Assembly (NCBI GenBank): GCA_030145585.1
Contig: JAQYVK010000604.1
Location: forward strand, 1-45,135
DNA length: 45,135 bases
Origin: Desulfatiglandales bacterium
Lineage (GTDB): Bacteria; Desulfobacterota; DSM-4660; Desulfatiglandales; HGW-15
Direction: 5' to 3'
Shown here: positions 1-8,877 of the stretch, one piece after another
How the letters are laid out: every line of letters starts with the position of its first letter
How positions within the stretch are numbered: the stretch's first letter is position 1
Made by a program: the position numbers and the translations under genes
Notes under the pieces: model-generated
Seen by the model: only the letters and a program-made list of their open reading frames with translations
The model's database searches: none
Told to the model about the DNA's origin: nothing

Positions 1-248
1 GAATTCGACAGTCAGTTGGATATCCTAAGAATAAGACCTGTTTTTCTGTGGAATACAGTTTTTTTAAAAGAGGTGAGACTATCGTGTGGGAAACAAATAT
101 TAGCAGATAAATAAGGCACTTAAAAATTAGGGTCATCTCCAAAAGAGTTGTTCGATATTCGATATTCGGTTTTACATTCCCTGGACCCCTTTCTCCCAAC
201 TAATTGGGAGAAGAACAAAAAAATTAAAGAGGATCCGTTAACCTCCCT
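1..248. other. Left-edge non-coding stretch
   Basis: No convincing gene. Just before the MFS stop there is a hairpin (191-212) with an 8-bp stem TTCTCCCA/TGGGAGAA. The words TTCGATATTCGATATTCGG (151-169) recur in other spacers of this window. A near copy of the hairpin lies at 28393-28415. Confidence 0.5.
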
Positions 249-1442
249 TCAACGCTCTTTAATGGGGGCTAGGGTGAACAAGGCTACGGCGGCGAGGGCG
301 GCCCAAAAGATGAATGGTAAGCCGGGATTCAGGCTCGCAAAGCTGTTGCCCAGTGGAGGAGCTATCACGCCCCCGACTTGGGAAATGGTAAGCGTAATCC
401 CAAAAGCCGTCCCGAAATCTTTCGGTTCAACCCCCTCGGTTTCTATGATCATGGTGGCGGTGATCGCCATAAAGCCGTCCATAAAAATGCCTGACAATAT
501 CAACAAGATCCAGATCAAGGTGCCATCAACCACAGGCAAAAGACCTAAACAGATCAGGGGCACTATTATGGCAGTAAACAGGATCGCTTTCCTTGAACCA
601 AGTCTGTCTGATAATGAAGACAAAGGGACAACACATATGGTGCTAACCCCATAGAAAACGGCCAGCGTGCCATCTGCACTTGCAGGGCTCCAACCCTGCT
701 CACGGAGATAGAGTGGCAGGTAGCCCGTCATGCCCATGATACCACCCATGCGCAACAATAGAGTGAATCCAATGAGCCAAAGGGCCTTGATACGAATTAA
801 CCTTGAGAGTGCCTGTCGAAACGGCTCTGCAATGGATTCGCCGGCAGTCGAGTCAGCTTCGTGTGGTTCCCTTCCAAATAAAAACCAGAGGATACCTATA
901 ATAATGGCGATCGCACCATAGAGGTACATGACCCCTCTCCAGCCACCTAATAAGGGCGACAATATCGTGGCGCTGATCATCGGTCCCAACATAAGTCCAA
1001 GACCCATGCCCATAGCGGATATACCCATCGCCAAACCCAGATTTCGATCAATAAACCACAAACCGATTGTCTTGGTCGCGCTGATCGGTACTATCAATCT
1101 TACGATACCAAGAAGGAAGACAGTGAACGAGAGTGTTAGGAAGCTGTTGGATAGACCTCTTGACGCACCGGTTATTCCGACTAAGAGGCACGTTACGCTC
1201 AAAAGGAATTTCACCCGGAACCGGTCGCTCAGGATTCCGCCGATCAGGCTGACAAAAATACCCGCCAGACTGGCGGCTCCCCAGACGGTGCCTATCTGTA
1301 CGAGGTTTAAGTCTAAATCCTCTGATATCTCTTTAAAGAGGACAGGCAAGCAGGAAAGCGGTATCGTGGTGACAAAAGCGCCTGTTGCTACTGCAAGCCC
1401 TAAAAGATACCATCGATAGTTTGATTGAAGATTATCTGTCAT
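249..1442 (-). CDS. MFS transporter, CynX/NimT-like
   Basis: Inner-membrane permease of the major facilitator superfamily, 397 residues, the usual size for a 12-helix member. Hydrophobic segments run throughout, with a charged cytoplasmic loop near residues 193-215 between the two six-helix halves. The MFS signature is visible after helix 2 (GGILSDRFRVKF, near residue 68) and an equivalent in the second half (SSLSDRLGSRKA). It is on the same strand as the redox operon but 484 bases downstream of it behind several hairpins, so it is probably transcribed separately. The substrate cannot be read from sequence; an anion or small organic acid is only a guess from resemblance to cyanate/nitroimidazole permeases. 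Confidence 0.9.
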   Translation of the reverse strand: MTDNLQSNYRWYLLGLAVATGAFVTTIPLSCLPVLFKEISEDLDLNLVQIGTVWGAASLAGIFVSLIGGILSDRFRVKFLLSVTCLLVGITGASRGLSNSFLTLSFTVFLLGIVRLIVPISATKTIGLWFIDRNLGLAMGISAMGMGLGLMLGPMISATILSPLLGGWRGVMYLYGAIAIIIGILWFLFGREPHEADSTAGESIAEPFRQALSRLIRIKALWLIGFTLLLRMGGIMGMTGYLPLYLREQGWSPASADGTLAVFYGVSTICVVPLSSLSDRLGSRKAILFTAIIVPLICLGLLPVVDGTLIWILLILSGIFMDGFMAITATMIIETEGVEPKDFGTAFGITLTISQVGGVIAPPLGNSFASLNPGLPFIFWAALAAVALFTLAPIKER

Positions 1443-1926
1443 TAGAATTCGTTTTATTTATACCCTAATGGAGCGAAAGTCGAGGATGCCCCAGATCCAA
1501 GGCGTCCAAGGGCGAAGCCGTAGTAAACTACTGCGAGCTTTGGCATGCGCTTGTTCACAAGCGCCGGAGATTGGGTGTATCCTGCTGTTCGTAAGAACAG
1601 CCGCTTTCCTCAAAGGTGGAGAATCCCGACCATCGGTCGTGATTCTCCTAAAGAAAAAGCCTGCTGGCTTTTTCGCGTAAACCAAAATGGAGTGTATTTT
1701 TCCGATCCCATATTTCACTGATAGAAGAGTTATAATAAATCAAAAAATTTCATGAACGCCCCTGTGTTTAAGGTTTTTTATTATAGTTCTCCCTTTTGTT
1801 TACGCTCAATTAGGGTTATATATTCTGATCCCTATAGGGACAATATCGAGCCACTATTTATTAACGCCACCCCTAAAATGGGCCAAGCCTTTAAGGGATT
1901 TCAGATGTTTAATAGTGGATGTTGAG
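1443..1926. other. Spacer between redox operon and MFS gene
   Basis: 484 bases with no credible gene. ORFs through 1458-1718 on both strands are by-products of inverted repeats. The left half (1520-1674) is a run of consecutive hairpins, listed separately. The right half (1700-1926) is AT-rich and I see no element in it. Confidence 0.5.
1520..1674. repeat. Run of consecutive stem-loops
   Basis: At least four strong hairpins follow each other: GCGCTTG/CAAGCGC (1547-1564), GCTGTTC-GTAA-GAACAGC (1584-1601), GGAGAATC/GATTCTCC with an inner CGACC/GGTCG (1618-1648) and GAAAAAGCC-TGCT-GGCTTTTTC (1653-1674). A weak one, GTAG/CTAC, is at 1520-1531. On the minus strand the last could end transcripts from the redox operon, because its stem closes with a T run. 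The others have no assigned role. Confidence 0.6.
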
Positions 1927-3210
1927 TTAAAAGGGTGGAGATGGGATGCTCAATGAATCGGGGACATCGGCCAGGAATTGTGCTATTTCCTGATCCGAGG
2001 GAACGCGGGTAAGGGGGCCGAAGTGTTCTTCCCAATTCAGTTTCCTAATCATCGCCTTCCTCAGCCTCCCGGCACTCTCAAAGCCGTTGATCAGGTTTGC
2101 TCCCACCAGGACGCCTTTGTCGAAGGCCATCAAACGGTAAGGGCCTTCCGACAGGTCGCGATTCGAGAGGATCGTCACATCGTTCCCTTGATGCATGGGA
2201 TTCCCCAGATGGACGAGGGTCAAGCCAAAGAGAGTGCTGATGTGGTCCGGAACAGCGCCGGGATAGGAAGTCTTCTGACCCGCCATGTTCAGTCCAGCCG
2301 TTCGACCCTGATAGCAAGCATTTCCCCAAAGTCCAATAACCTCTTCTTTCCCTGTGAGGAGGTTCCGTCCCTGGCTGACATCGCCCGCCGCGTAAAGGCC
2401 CTCGACGCTGGTGCGCATCCGGTGGTTTACTATAATCCCCTGATCAATTTCAACGCCTGAACCGTTGAGGAAATCCAAGTTAGGCCGCACCCCGGTGCTC
2501 ACCAGACATAGATCTGCTTTGATGGTCTTGTTGCCTTGAAAGTGAAAAACGGCCTCACTGCCATGATCCTCAACCCGTTCCAGGTTCGAGGACAGATGAA
2601 GCTCCACACCCTTTGTGGCAAAATGTGCCTCAAGAATTCCCGCGCACTCGGGATGGGCCGCATGAGGAAGAACCTGCCCCGCTATATCCACGATGGTCAC
2701 CTTGATTCCCCGTTGAACAAGAATTTCCGCCACCTTGACCCCTACCAGTGACGCGCCCAGGATGAGGGCACTCTGGGTTTCGGACAGGGCATCATGGAGT
2801 AGGATGGTATCTTCGGCGGTTCGAAGAGTAAATAGGTGGTTTGAAGTGCGGAGACCAGGTACCGGCGGAAGGAGAGGGCTTGCACCCGTGGCAACAAGGC
2901 ATCGATCGTAGGGAAGCTTTTCACCCCCTTTTAGGATGACCTCCTTGTTGGCAGAGTCTAATGTTTCCACAGGGGATCCAAGATGGCACGTTATGTCAAA
3001 TTTTTTGTAAAAGCCTTCTCCAAAAGGAAAACAATCATCAAAAAGGATCTTCCCTGCCAGATAATAGGGTGACAACATAGGGTTAAAGGCCCTGCCCTGC
3101 ATATCGGATACCAGGTGAAGGGGCCCTGAGTGGCCGGAGGCCCGCGCCGCTTGAAGGGCGTGTATGGCGGCGCCGCCGTTGCCGATGACAAGAAGATTAG
3201 GTTCTGGCAT
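1927..3210 (-). CDS. FAD/NAD(P)-dependent oxidoreductase subunit
   Basis: Two-dinucleotide-binding flavoprotein of the nitrite-reductase/NADH-oxidase type, 427 residues. Seen: N-terminal FAD fold GNGGAAIHALQAA (near residue 10), a central NAD(P) Rossmann motif ILGASLVGVKVAE (near 150) followed by an acidic VDI strand end, and the second FAD motif GLYAAGDVSQG (near 275). There is no redox CxxxxC pair, so it is not a disulfide reductase. It starts 1 base after the ferredoxin stop and follows the molybdopterin subunit, so it very likely passes electrons between NAD(P)H and the Fe-S/Mo subunits of a cytoplasmic complex. Direction and physiological substrate are unknown. Confidence 0.88.
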   Translation of the reverse strand: MPEPNLLVIGNGGAAIHALQAARASGHSGPLHLVSDMQGRAFNPMLSPYYLAGKILFDDCFPFGEGFYKKFDITCHLGSPVETLDSANKEVILKGGEKLPYDRCLVATGASPLLPPVPGLRTSNHLFTLRTAEDTILLHDALSETQSALILGASLVGVKVAEILVQRGIKVTIVDIAGQVLPHAAHPECAGILEAHFATKGVELHLSSNLERVEDHGSEAVFHFQGNKTIKADLCLVSTGVRPNLDFLNGSGVEIDQGIIVNHRMRTSVEGLYAAGDVSQGRNLLTGKEEVIGLWGNACYQGRTAGLNMAGQKTSYPGAVPDHISTLFGLTLVHLGNPMHQGNDVTILSNRDLSEGPYRLMAFDKGVLVGANLINGFESAGRLRKAMIRKLNWEEHFGPLTRVPSDQEIAQFLADVPDSLSIPSPPF

Positions 3211-3211
3211 T

Positions 3212-3727
3212 TTAAGGCCCTGAGACTTTCATTAAGGGTTCAAGTAAAAACATGGAGGCCTTTTCAGCCTTTTGCCTGGAAAGACTGTCCATGGATCCAA
3301 AGCCCAGGGCCTTTGTCGGGCAGACCCGCACACATGCGGGCTCCCTGCCGTCTTCTACCCGGGCAACACAGAAATGACATTTGCTCATCTTCCCATTCTC
3401 AAGGTATCGGGGTGCACCAAAGGGGCAGGCGAGAGCACAACTGTGACAGCCTACACAAATCTCCTGGTGGACATCCACGATACCATCTTTGTCTCTTTTA
3501 TAGATAGCACCGGTGGGACAGACCATCATGCAAGGGGCGTCTCCGCAATGCTGGCAGGCAAGGGAGAGAAAAGACATGCTTACGGCAGGGAACTGCCCTT
3601 TTTCCAACCGCGTCACATGCCTGAAATTCAAACCGTCGCCATGGAGATCGTTTTCATCCTGGCACGCCACGACACAGGCCATACAACCGCTGCAGCGTGA
3701 GACATTGAAGGAAAATCCGATTTGCAT
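3212..3727 (-). CDS. 4Fe-4S dicluster ferredoxin, electron-transfer subunit
   Basis: 171-residue ferredoxin of the DMSO-reductase/PsrB/HycB type. Four cysteine groups are visible: CSGCMACVVAC near the N-terminus, CQHCGDAPCMMVCP, CVGCHSCALACP and CHFC...CVRVCP, enough for four [4Fe-4S] clusters. No membrane anchor or signal peptide is seen. It is placed between the molybdopterin catalytic subunit and the FAD subunit, and is expected to wire the two. The start has only a weak ribosome site. The 184-base gap up to the catalytic subunit holds degenerate short-word repeats and a CCCGCC/GGCGGG hairpin (3816-3835). Confidence 0.92.
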   Translation of the reverse strand: MQIGFSFNVSRCSGCMACVVACQDENDLHGDGLNFRHVTRLEKGQFPAVSMSFLSLACQHCGDAPCMMVCPTGAIYKRDKDGIVDVHQEICVGCHSCALACPFGAPRYLENGKMSKCHFCVARVEDGREPACVRVCPTKALGFGSMDSLSRQKAEKASMFLLEPLMKVSGP

Positions 3728-3911
3728 ATTCTATAAACCCCGAAAGACTAATCACGAAAACACGAAAGTTTGAAAACACGAAAAAACTAATAGGCTTTTA
3801 ATGGGTATCGCTTTGCCCGCCAAACTTCCGGCGGGTAAGCTCTACCCATCCCCCATTCTCTTCACGGTTCACTGTTAACGTATCCATATCGGTATCGCTT
3901 TGCGCTATGCT

Positions 3912-6062
3912 CTATGCGCTCTGCGTTTTTTTTACTTCACAGAGGAGGGCCTTAAATCCTGGATAACAGGAAATGGGGTCCACGTAATCGGGCTCAATCA
4001 ATAGATTCACATCCGCTTCCGAATAGGCATGGTACATGTTGACGACGCCGGGCGCTATGATTTCCGTCAAATTAGCCTTCACCTGAATAGCCCCCCGTTT
4101 TGTGGACAGGGTCACCGAATCACCCTGTTTGATTCCTCGATCATCCGCATCTTTTGGATTGATGTCCACCATAGGATCCGGCCTGAGGCCTCTGGTCCAG
4201 GACAACCGGAAGGTCCTGGAATGGATAAACATGGGAAGACGCGCACCGGTCGTCAGGATTAGAGGATAATCTTTTGCTACATCCGGTGTGGAGAAGGGGC
4301 TGAGTCTCGGTTCCTCGTATTTGGGAAGGGGATCAAACCCCGCCTCTTTCAAGACGCCGGATGTAAATTCCATTTTCCCGGAGGGCGTAGAGAAGCCGTT
4401 CTTCTCATACTTCTGATAAGGCGGTAAGGCCACATCCTTGAGGCGGTATCCGGCCGGATACTCCTTTAATGCCTCCACCTTGAGATGGGCCGGTTCCAGA
4501 ATCCAATCTACAGAGGCCTCGTAGCCCTTCTGCATGAGGTCGTCATCAGGGGCGAGCTTGGTACCCAAATCAAAGATGATGTCGGTGTCAGGTCTGGATT
4601 CCTCCAAGGGAGGAATGACCGGACGGGTCCATATCACGTACTTTTGGGTATAAAACTTGATTTCGCTCCTTTCAAAAGATGTACAGGCGGGCAGCACCAG
4701 GTCCGCAAGCCTGGCAGTATCGGTCATGAATAGGTCCACATCCACAAAAAAATCCAGCATGTTTAGGCTGTCCTTCATGAAATCGGATCCTGGCCACATG
4801 CGATAATTCATTCCAAAGGCGAGTAGAGCACGGATGGGATAGGGTTTCTTGCTTCGTATCTGAAAGGGGAGGTGTATGGCTTGACCCTCGGAGACCATTT
4901 TGCACCATACTGGATATTGATCTTGGCCCACTCGGGGGGGCATTTCTTCCCAGGGACGAGATTGCATAAATGGACCCTGTCGGGTGGTTACCCCATTGGG
5001 CACATAGAGGTAGGCGGGCGGAACCACATGGTTTCCCCCCTCCCGGTCAAAGTTGCCTGTGAGCCCGATCAGGGCCGTAAGGGCGCGGTGGTTTTGGATC
5101 CCGTTCGTATGGTGAACCGTGGCATTGGGACCGGTCATAAGAGCAGCCGGTTTCGTGGTAGCATAGAGCCTTGCGGCCTTGGTAATCAAATCCCCGGAAA
5201 CACCCGTGATGCCTTCAGTGATCGAAGGAGTATATTTCCGGACGTAGTCTCGGTATTCCTCAAAACCAAGGGTCCAGTTTTCGACGAAATCATGATCATA
5301 GAGGCCTTCTTCAATGATGACATGCGCCATTCCCAGGGCCAGAGCGCCGGAGGTGCCGGGCCTTATCCGGAGATGGAAATCCGTGTGGGCCGTCAATGGC
5401 GTGATCAATGGTCCCACCTCGATGATCTTCAGTCCTCTTTCCCTGGCATCCAATAATTTCCTCACGGCAGAGGTGTTGGAATAAAAGGGGTTACTGCTCC
5501 AGACCAGAAGACATTTGCTCTTTCCGGTTTCGGGGCCTCCCATAGTGCCGTAATTGAGACCTGCCGCCAGCCCGGCAGCGGCTGAACAGACGCTCGATTC
5601 AGTACAATAATTTGGGGATCCGAAACTGTGGGCGAGACGTTTCAGGAAAGGCCGCATCCACTTGGAATAGCCGGCATAAAAGACAACCCCTTCGGGACCG
5701 GTCTCATCTTTTATCTTGAGAAGTCGGGTGGTGATGGTATCCAGGGCTTCATCCCAGGAAATGGGTTCAAACTGTCCGGAGCCTTTGTCCCCCTTCCTGA
5801 TAAGAGGGGTACGAATGCGATCCTCGTGATAAATATACTGTCTGCTGGCGGCACCTTTGGAGCAGAGGGTCCCCGCGTTGTTGGGGTTTTCTTTCGTCCC
5901 TTCCACCTTGATGACAACCCCATCCTTGACGTAGGCATCGATACCGCAATGGGATCTGGGGCTGCAGATGGAACAGATCGTATGCCGGATCTCGATCCCT
6001 GTCTCTTCTCCCGGCAACTTGCTATCGGGCCCCTCAAAATTCAATCCCGAATTCATACCCAT
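3912..6062 (-). CDS. Molybdopterin oxidoreductase catalytic subunit, cytoplasmic
   Basis: 716-residue member of the Mo/W-bisPGD (DMSO reductase) superfamily. The N-terminal [4Fe-4S] site is C30-x2-C33-x5-C39 with C67. The likely Mo/W ligand is C159 in ESSVCSAAAG, at the position taken by Sec/Cys in formate dehydrogenase H. The C-terminal molydopterin-binding domain starts near PLILTTGARLPMF. No twin-arginine signal precedes the Fe-S motif, so it should act in the cytoplasm. It is first in a cluster with a ferredoxin and an FAD subunit. Its closest look is to uncharacterised BisC-like proteins of anaerobes and acetylene hydratase-like enzymes. Substrate not recognisable. A GGAGGG ribosome site lies about 12 bases upstream of the ATG. 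Confidence 0.9.
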   Translation of the reverse strand: MGMNSGLNFEGPDSKLPGEETGIEIRHTICSICSPRSHCGIDAYVKDGVVIKVEGTKENPNNAGTLCSKGAASRQYIYHEDRIRTPLIRKGDKGSGQFEPISWDEALDTITTRLLKIKDETGPEGVVFYAGYSKWMRPFLKRLAHSFGSPNYCTESSVCSAAAGLAAGLNYGTMGGPETGKSKCLLVWSSNPFYSNTSAVRKLLDARERGLKIIEVGPLITPLTAHTDFHLRIRPGTSGALALGMAHVIIEEGLYDHDFVENWTLGFEEYRDYVRKYTPSITEGITGVSGDLITKAARLYATTKPAALMTGPNATVHHTNGIQNHRALTALIGLTGNFDREGGNHVVPPAYLYVPNGVTTRQGPFMQSRPWEEMPPRVGQDQYPVWCKMVSEGQAIHLPFQIRSKKPYPIRALLAFGMNYRMWPGSDFMKDSLNMLDFFVDVDLFMTDTARLADLVLPACTSFERSEIKFYTQKYVIWTRPVIPPLEESRPDTDIIFDLGTKLAPDDDLMQKGYEASVDWILEPAHLKVEALKEYPAGYRLKDVALPPYQKYEKNGFSTPSGKMEFTSGVLKEAGFDPLPKYEEPRLSPFSTPDVAKDYPLILTTGARLPMFIHSRTFRLSWTRGLRPDPMVDINPKDADDRGIKQGDSVTLSTKRGAIQVKANLTEIIAPGVVNMYHAYSEADVNLLIEPDYVDPISCYPGFKALLCEVKKTQSA

Positions 6063-6641
6063 GGTATCCGTAATCCCTCCTCATTTATAGAAGCCGTCTC
6101 AAAAATGCCAAATAGCCCGATCTCCGCGTCCGGCTTGAATCGTATTAATAAAAGGATTCAAGGATTCAAGGGGTCGAGGATTCGAGTGAATTAAAAAAAA
6201 GAATATCGAAAAAGGAATGTCGAATGACGGAGTTTTCGATTCAGCCACCCGTTCCCCATCGAATTCTCATAGGGTCTCTCGACCCACACCAGCCGTCGCT
6301 GAAGCTATGGCGCGGCAAGCAGACATTTAGCCGGACGACTTGTCCGGCTAAAAAATGCTTCCCGCATTAGCGGGAAATGAAAAAGAAACGCTTTGCGATG
6401 ATTAGGCCAATATCTAAACCATCCAATCTTAAAAGCTAGATATTTTCTAGTCCTTCGAAATTCATTATTCCTTGTTCGATATTCTGCGGTTCGATTTTGT
6501 TTGTCCTTGACCTCGGGCTATTTTCCTATTTTTGAGATAGCTTCTAATTGAATATCTCCGCCTTTCCGTTCAAGTAATAGGATAGCAACGAGGAATGAGT
6601 CTGTCCATGGCTTTCTGTTCCGTTGATTCCTTCCAATCGGA
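6063..6641. other. Repeat-rich spacer
   Basis: 579 bases with no gene. It holds degenerate phrases of the type GGATTCAAGGATTCAAGG (6153-6190) and GAATATCGAA-type words, then repeat copy C1 (6201-6391, listed separately). From 6392 to 6641 I see only AT-rich sequence and more TTCGAA-type words. The promoter of the molybdopterin operon must lie near 6063-6150 but no consensus is convincing. Confidence 0.5.
6201..6391 (+). repeat. Modular intergenic repeat, copy C1
   Basis: Shares the order GAATATCGAA - CACCCGTTCCCCATCGA - AGGGTCTCTCGACCCACAC - CAGACATTT - CCGGACGACTTGTCCGG - GCGGGAAATGAAAAA - AAACGC with 8510-8702. It carries a 30-base block (about 6289-6319) that is absent from the other copy and lacks that copy's 32-base hairpin. 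Confidence 0.75.
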
Positions 6642-7337
6642 TCAGAAATCATACTCCTGAAGTTGGGCTTTGGCTTGGGCTATAAAGGGCGAGGATTCGA
6701 ATTTTTCCACGAATTCTTTCAGAATTGCTTGGGACTTTTCGGGCTGGCTAGAAAGCCTGTAAATCCTTGCCAGGCCTAACATGGCCTGCTCCTCGAAAAA
6801 GAGATCGGGATTTGACTTGATCTGTGTTAAGACCTCGATGGCTTCCTTGAAATCTCCTTTTTCCTCATAGCAGGCGGCGAGTGCCAATAAGGTCATGGCT
6901 TCATAGGGATTATTATCGCGGACTTCGGCCAAAAATTCTTTGTAAAGGGAGATGGCCTCATCATACTTCTTTTCGCGAAATTTAAGATAAGCCAACTCAT
7001 TAAGGGCCAAACGGCTTGCTTTTGACAGACCGTATTTTTTTGTCACCTTCTCAAATAATTCAACCGGTTGTTTCAAGTCCTCTTTCGCGGCATCTGAATT
7101 CTGGTTTTGCGCGAGGGCATAATAGGCCTCGTTGTAAGCGGTTTGGCCTTTTTTGTTGACATACTTCATATAGGTATTGATCCCCAGGTAAATACATATG
7201 AGGACAACGATACCTACTCCAAGGTATGAAAATTGGGTTGAATGATCTTTAAAGAAAATGACCGCCCTAGAGGAAATGGTCAGGAATTCATCCGGTCCTT
7301 TTAAGAGTTCTTTTCGAGATATTTTTTTTGCTGCCAT
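6642..7337 (-). CDS. Membrane-anchored tetratricopeptide protein
   Basis: 231 residues. A short basic N-terminus is followed by one membrane helix (about residues 37-57, LGVGIVVLICIYLGIN), and then TPR-like repeats up to the end (visible units around ALNELAYLKFREKKYDEAIS, LLALAACYEEKGDFKEAIE and LGLARIYRLSSQPEKSQA). The architecture is that of YfgM/BamD-like periplasm-facing scaffolds anchored in the inner membrane. No enzymatic motif. It stands alone between repeat-rich spacers. Its partner cannot be named. Confidence 0.82.
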   Translation of the reverse strand: MAAKKISRKELLKGPDEFLTISSRAVIFFKDHSTQFSYLGVGIVVLICIYLGINTYMKYVNKKGQTAYNEAYYALAQNQNSDAAKEDLKQPVELFEKVTKKYGLSKASRLALNELAYLKFREKKYDEAISLYKEFLAEVRDNNPYEAMTLLALAACYEEKGDFKEAIEVLTQIKSNPDLFFEEQAMLGLARIYRLSSQPEKSQAILKEFVEKFESSPFIAQAKAQLQEYDF

Positions 7338-7774
7338 TTAATCCTATCCTGGTTTTGTTGGGTGGTTCATTCGTTAACAAAAGCATGCACCTGAGTCAAG
7401 GCAAAAGATCCCCCTGATCACCAAATGAATGAGAGGTTCAAGGTCCAAGGTGTAAGGTATACGGCGGATGGTCCACGGAATAACTGGCTTGTAAGGTTTT
7501 TAGACCTTAGACCTTATGCCGTACACCTTTTTCACGCCTCAGTCGTCGCTCCTCGGCGCCTTGCATCTAATACCTTGCTGCCGATCAGGGATACTCTATA
7601 GACTGCCAGTTACTCGTGATGGCTAAAATAGGCTGTGGATTGGGATCTTATCTTTTTTTCCCTTTGATAGCGTCAAATAATTGAGTATAAAGAGCAACAA
7701 GCCGATATGTAAAGAGAATAAGCGTTGAATCATGCCCAAGCTGACGATCCGGTCGCTGGGAATTTAGGCTGAAG
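7338..7774. other. Divergent spacer with long imperfect hairpin
   Basis: 437 bases between the divergent TPR and DedA genes. An imperfect long hairpin spans 7446-7529 (AAGGTGTAAGGTATACGGC against GCCGTACACCTT) and includes the tandem words AGACCTTAGACCTTA. A CGCCTCAGTCGTCGCTCCTCGG block (7535-7556) resembles the interior of a dispersed repeat. No tRNA or ORF seen; both promoters must lie here. Confidence 0.5.
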
Positions 7775-8395
7775 ATGACTTATACTGAAAGATTCTTAAA
7801 TTGGCTCGAAACCCTTCCTGATTTCCTTGTCTACCTGTTTCTCGGGTTGAGCGCTTTTGTTGAAAATCTTTTCCCTCCTATCCCGGGCGATACCATAACC
7901 GCCTTTGGGGCCTTGCTCGTGGGAATTGGGGGATTGAATTTCTTCGGGGTCTATTTTTCAACCACTTTGGGAAGTTTGCTGGGATTTTTATGCCTGTTCC
8001 GGATCGGAGGTTATTTGGGGCGGCATTTTTTTATTAAAAAAAATTATAGGTTTTTTAAACGGGAGGATATCCTCAAGGCGGAGGAATGGTTCGGAAAATA
8101 TGGTTATTTTCTCATTGCCTTCAACCGGTTCCTCCCAGGTATCCGTTCAGCCATTGCAGTGGTCGGAGGCATCCTACACCTCAAAGGGATAAGGGTGACC
8201 CTCCTGGCGCTCCTCAGTTGTGCGGTCTGGAATCTTATCTGGATCCTCTTGGGTTTTGGGCTCGGAAGTAACTGGGAGATCATCGAGGCACGCCTTTCCG
8301 CGTTGAGAACGACCTATTACGTAACCTTGCTGATTGTATTCGGCCTCTTTTTGGTATTTTTCATTGTCTGGAAATGGACCCGGAAACGAAAATGA
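7775..8395 (+). CDS. DedA family membrane protein
   Basis: 206-residue polytopic inner-membrane protein of the DedA/SNARE-associated (VTT) family, implicated in undecaprenyl phosphate or phospholipid flipping. Seen: the N-terminal re-entrant motif ENLFPPIPGD (near residue 30), the glycine-rich stretch before R-I-G-G-Y, the second motif FNRFLPGIRS (near residue 118) and three C-terminal hydrophobic helices ending in a KWTRKRK tail. Length is normal for the family. It is the only gene on its strand between two spacers, so probably monocistronic. Start: first ATG of the frame with no strong Shine-Dalgarno. Confidence 0.9.
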   Translation: MTYTERFLNWLETLPDFLVYLFLGLSAFVENLFPPIPGDTITAFGALLVGIGGLNFFGVYFSTTLGSLLGFLCLFRIGGYLGRHFFIKKNYRFFKREDILKAEEWFGKYGYFLIAFNRFLPGIRSAIAVVGGILHLKGIRVTLLALLSCAVWNLIWILLGFGLGSNWEIIEARLSALRTTYYVTLLIVFGLFLVFFIVWKWTRKRK

Positions 8396-8509
8396 GTCAT
8401 CTCCTCCCATAAGATGGTCCACCCCTCTAATATTTAATCGCACACAGGTGACCGCGGTTTTGCACGAGGTCAAAGAAGAAACCCGCCACCTCAATGGTGT
8501 GTAAATATC

Positions 8510-8702
8510 GAATATCGAACAAGGAATTTCGAATGTCGAAGTTTTTTATATTTAACCACCCGTTCCCCATCGATGCCGGTTGTGAAAATTAGCCTTTACA
8601 ACCGGCTACTCAGGGTCTCTCGACCCACACAGACATTTTGCCGGACGACTTGTCCGGCAAAAAATAAGCTTCCAGCATAAGCGGGAAATGAAAAATAAAC
8701 GC
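8510..8702 (+). repeat. Modular intergenic repeat, copy C2
   Basis: Second copy of the element at 6201-6391. It contains an extra hairpin at 8575-8606 (stem GCCGGTTGT/ACAACCGGC) exactly where C1 has a short unrelated string, and a GCCGGAC/GTCCGGC hairpin that C1 shares. Confidence 0.75.
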
Positions 8703-8745
8703 CCCGCGCCCTGCACCTTGCACCTTGCACCATTAAGTATTAACA

Positions 8746-8877
8746 TTGGGATTCGAATACACCCAAAGAGTGAATGAACGAAAGGTCCAACACACCGAAG
8801 GAATTGATTTTCCCGAAATTGGATATTATATTAATCAAGTAGCCTATGAACATCCTGATCTGACGGATTTGGATTAG
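8746..8877 (+). CDS. Possible short ORF upstream of moaA
   Basis: 43-codon frame starting at TTG and ending 45 bases before moaA. The product looks protein-like, with an acidic C-terminus (EHPDLTDLD) and aromatic-rich middle (DFPEIGYYINQVAYE), but it has no good ribosome site and no recognised family. It may be the tail of a decayed gene rather than a working one. Confidence 0.25.
   Translation: MGFEYTQRVNERKVQHTEGIDFPEIGYYINQVAYEHPDLTDLD

Noticed and set aside
1458-1718. 86-codon minus-strand frame and a 70-codon plus-strand frame
   Set aside because: Both run through the hairpin cluster; their sequence follows from the inverted repeats and neither has a ribosome site or family pattern.
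6325-6356. CCGGAC...GTCCGG hairpin as a rho-independent terminator
   Set aside because: The stem is followed by an A run on the plus strand, and on the minus strand the T run precedes the stem, so the polarity is wrong for either flanking gene.
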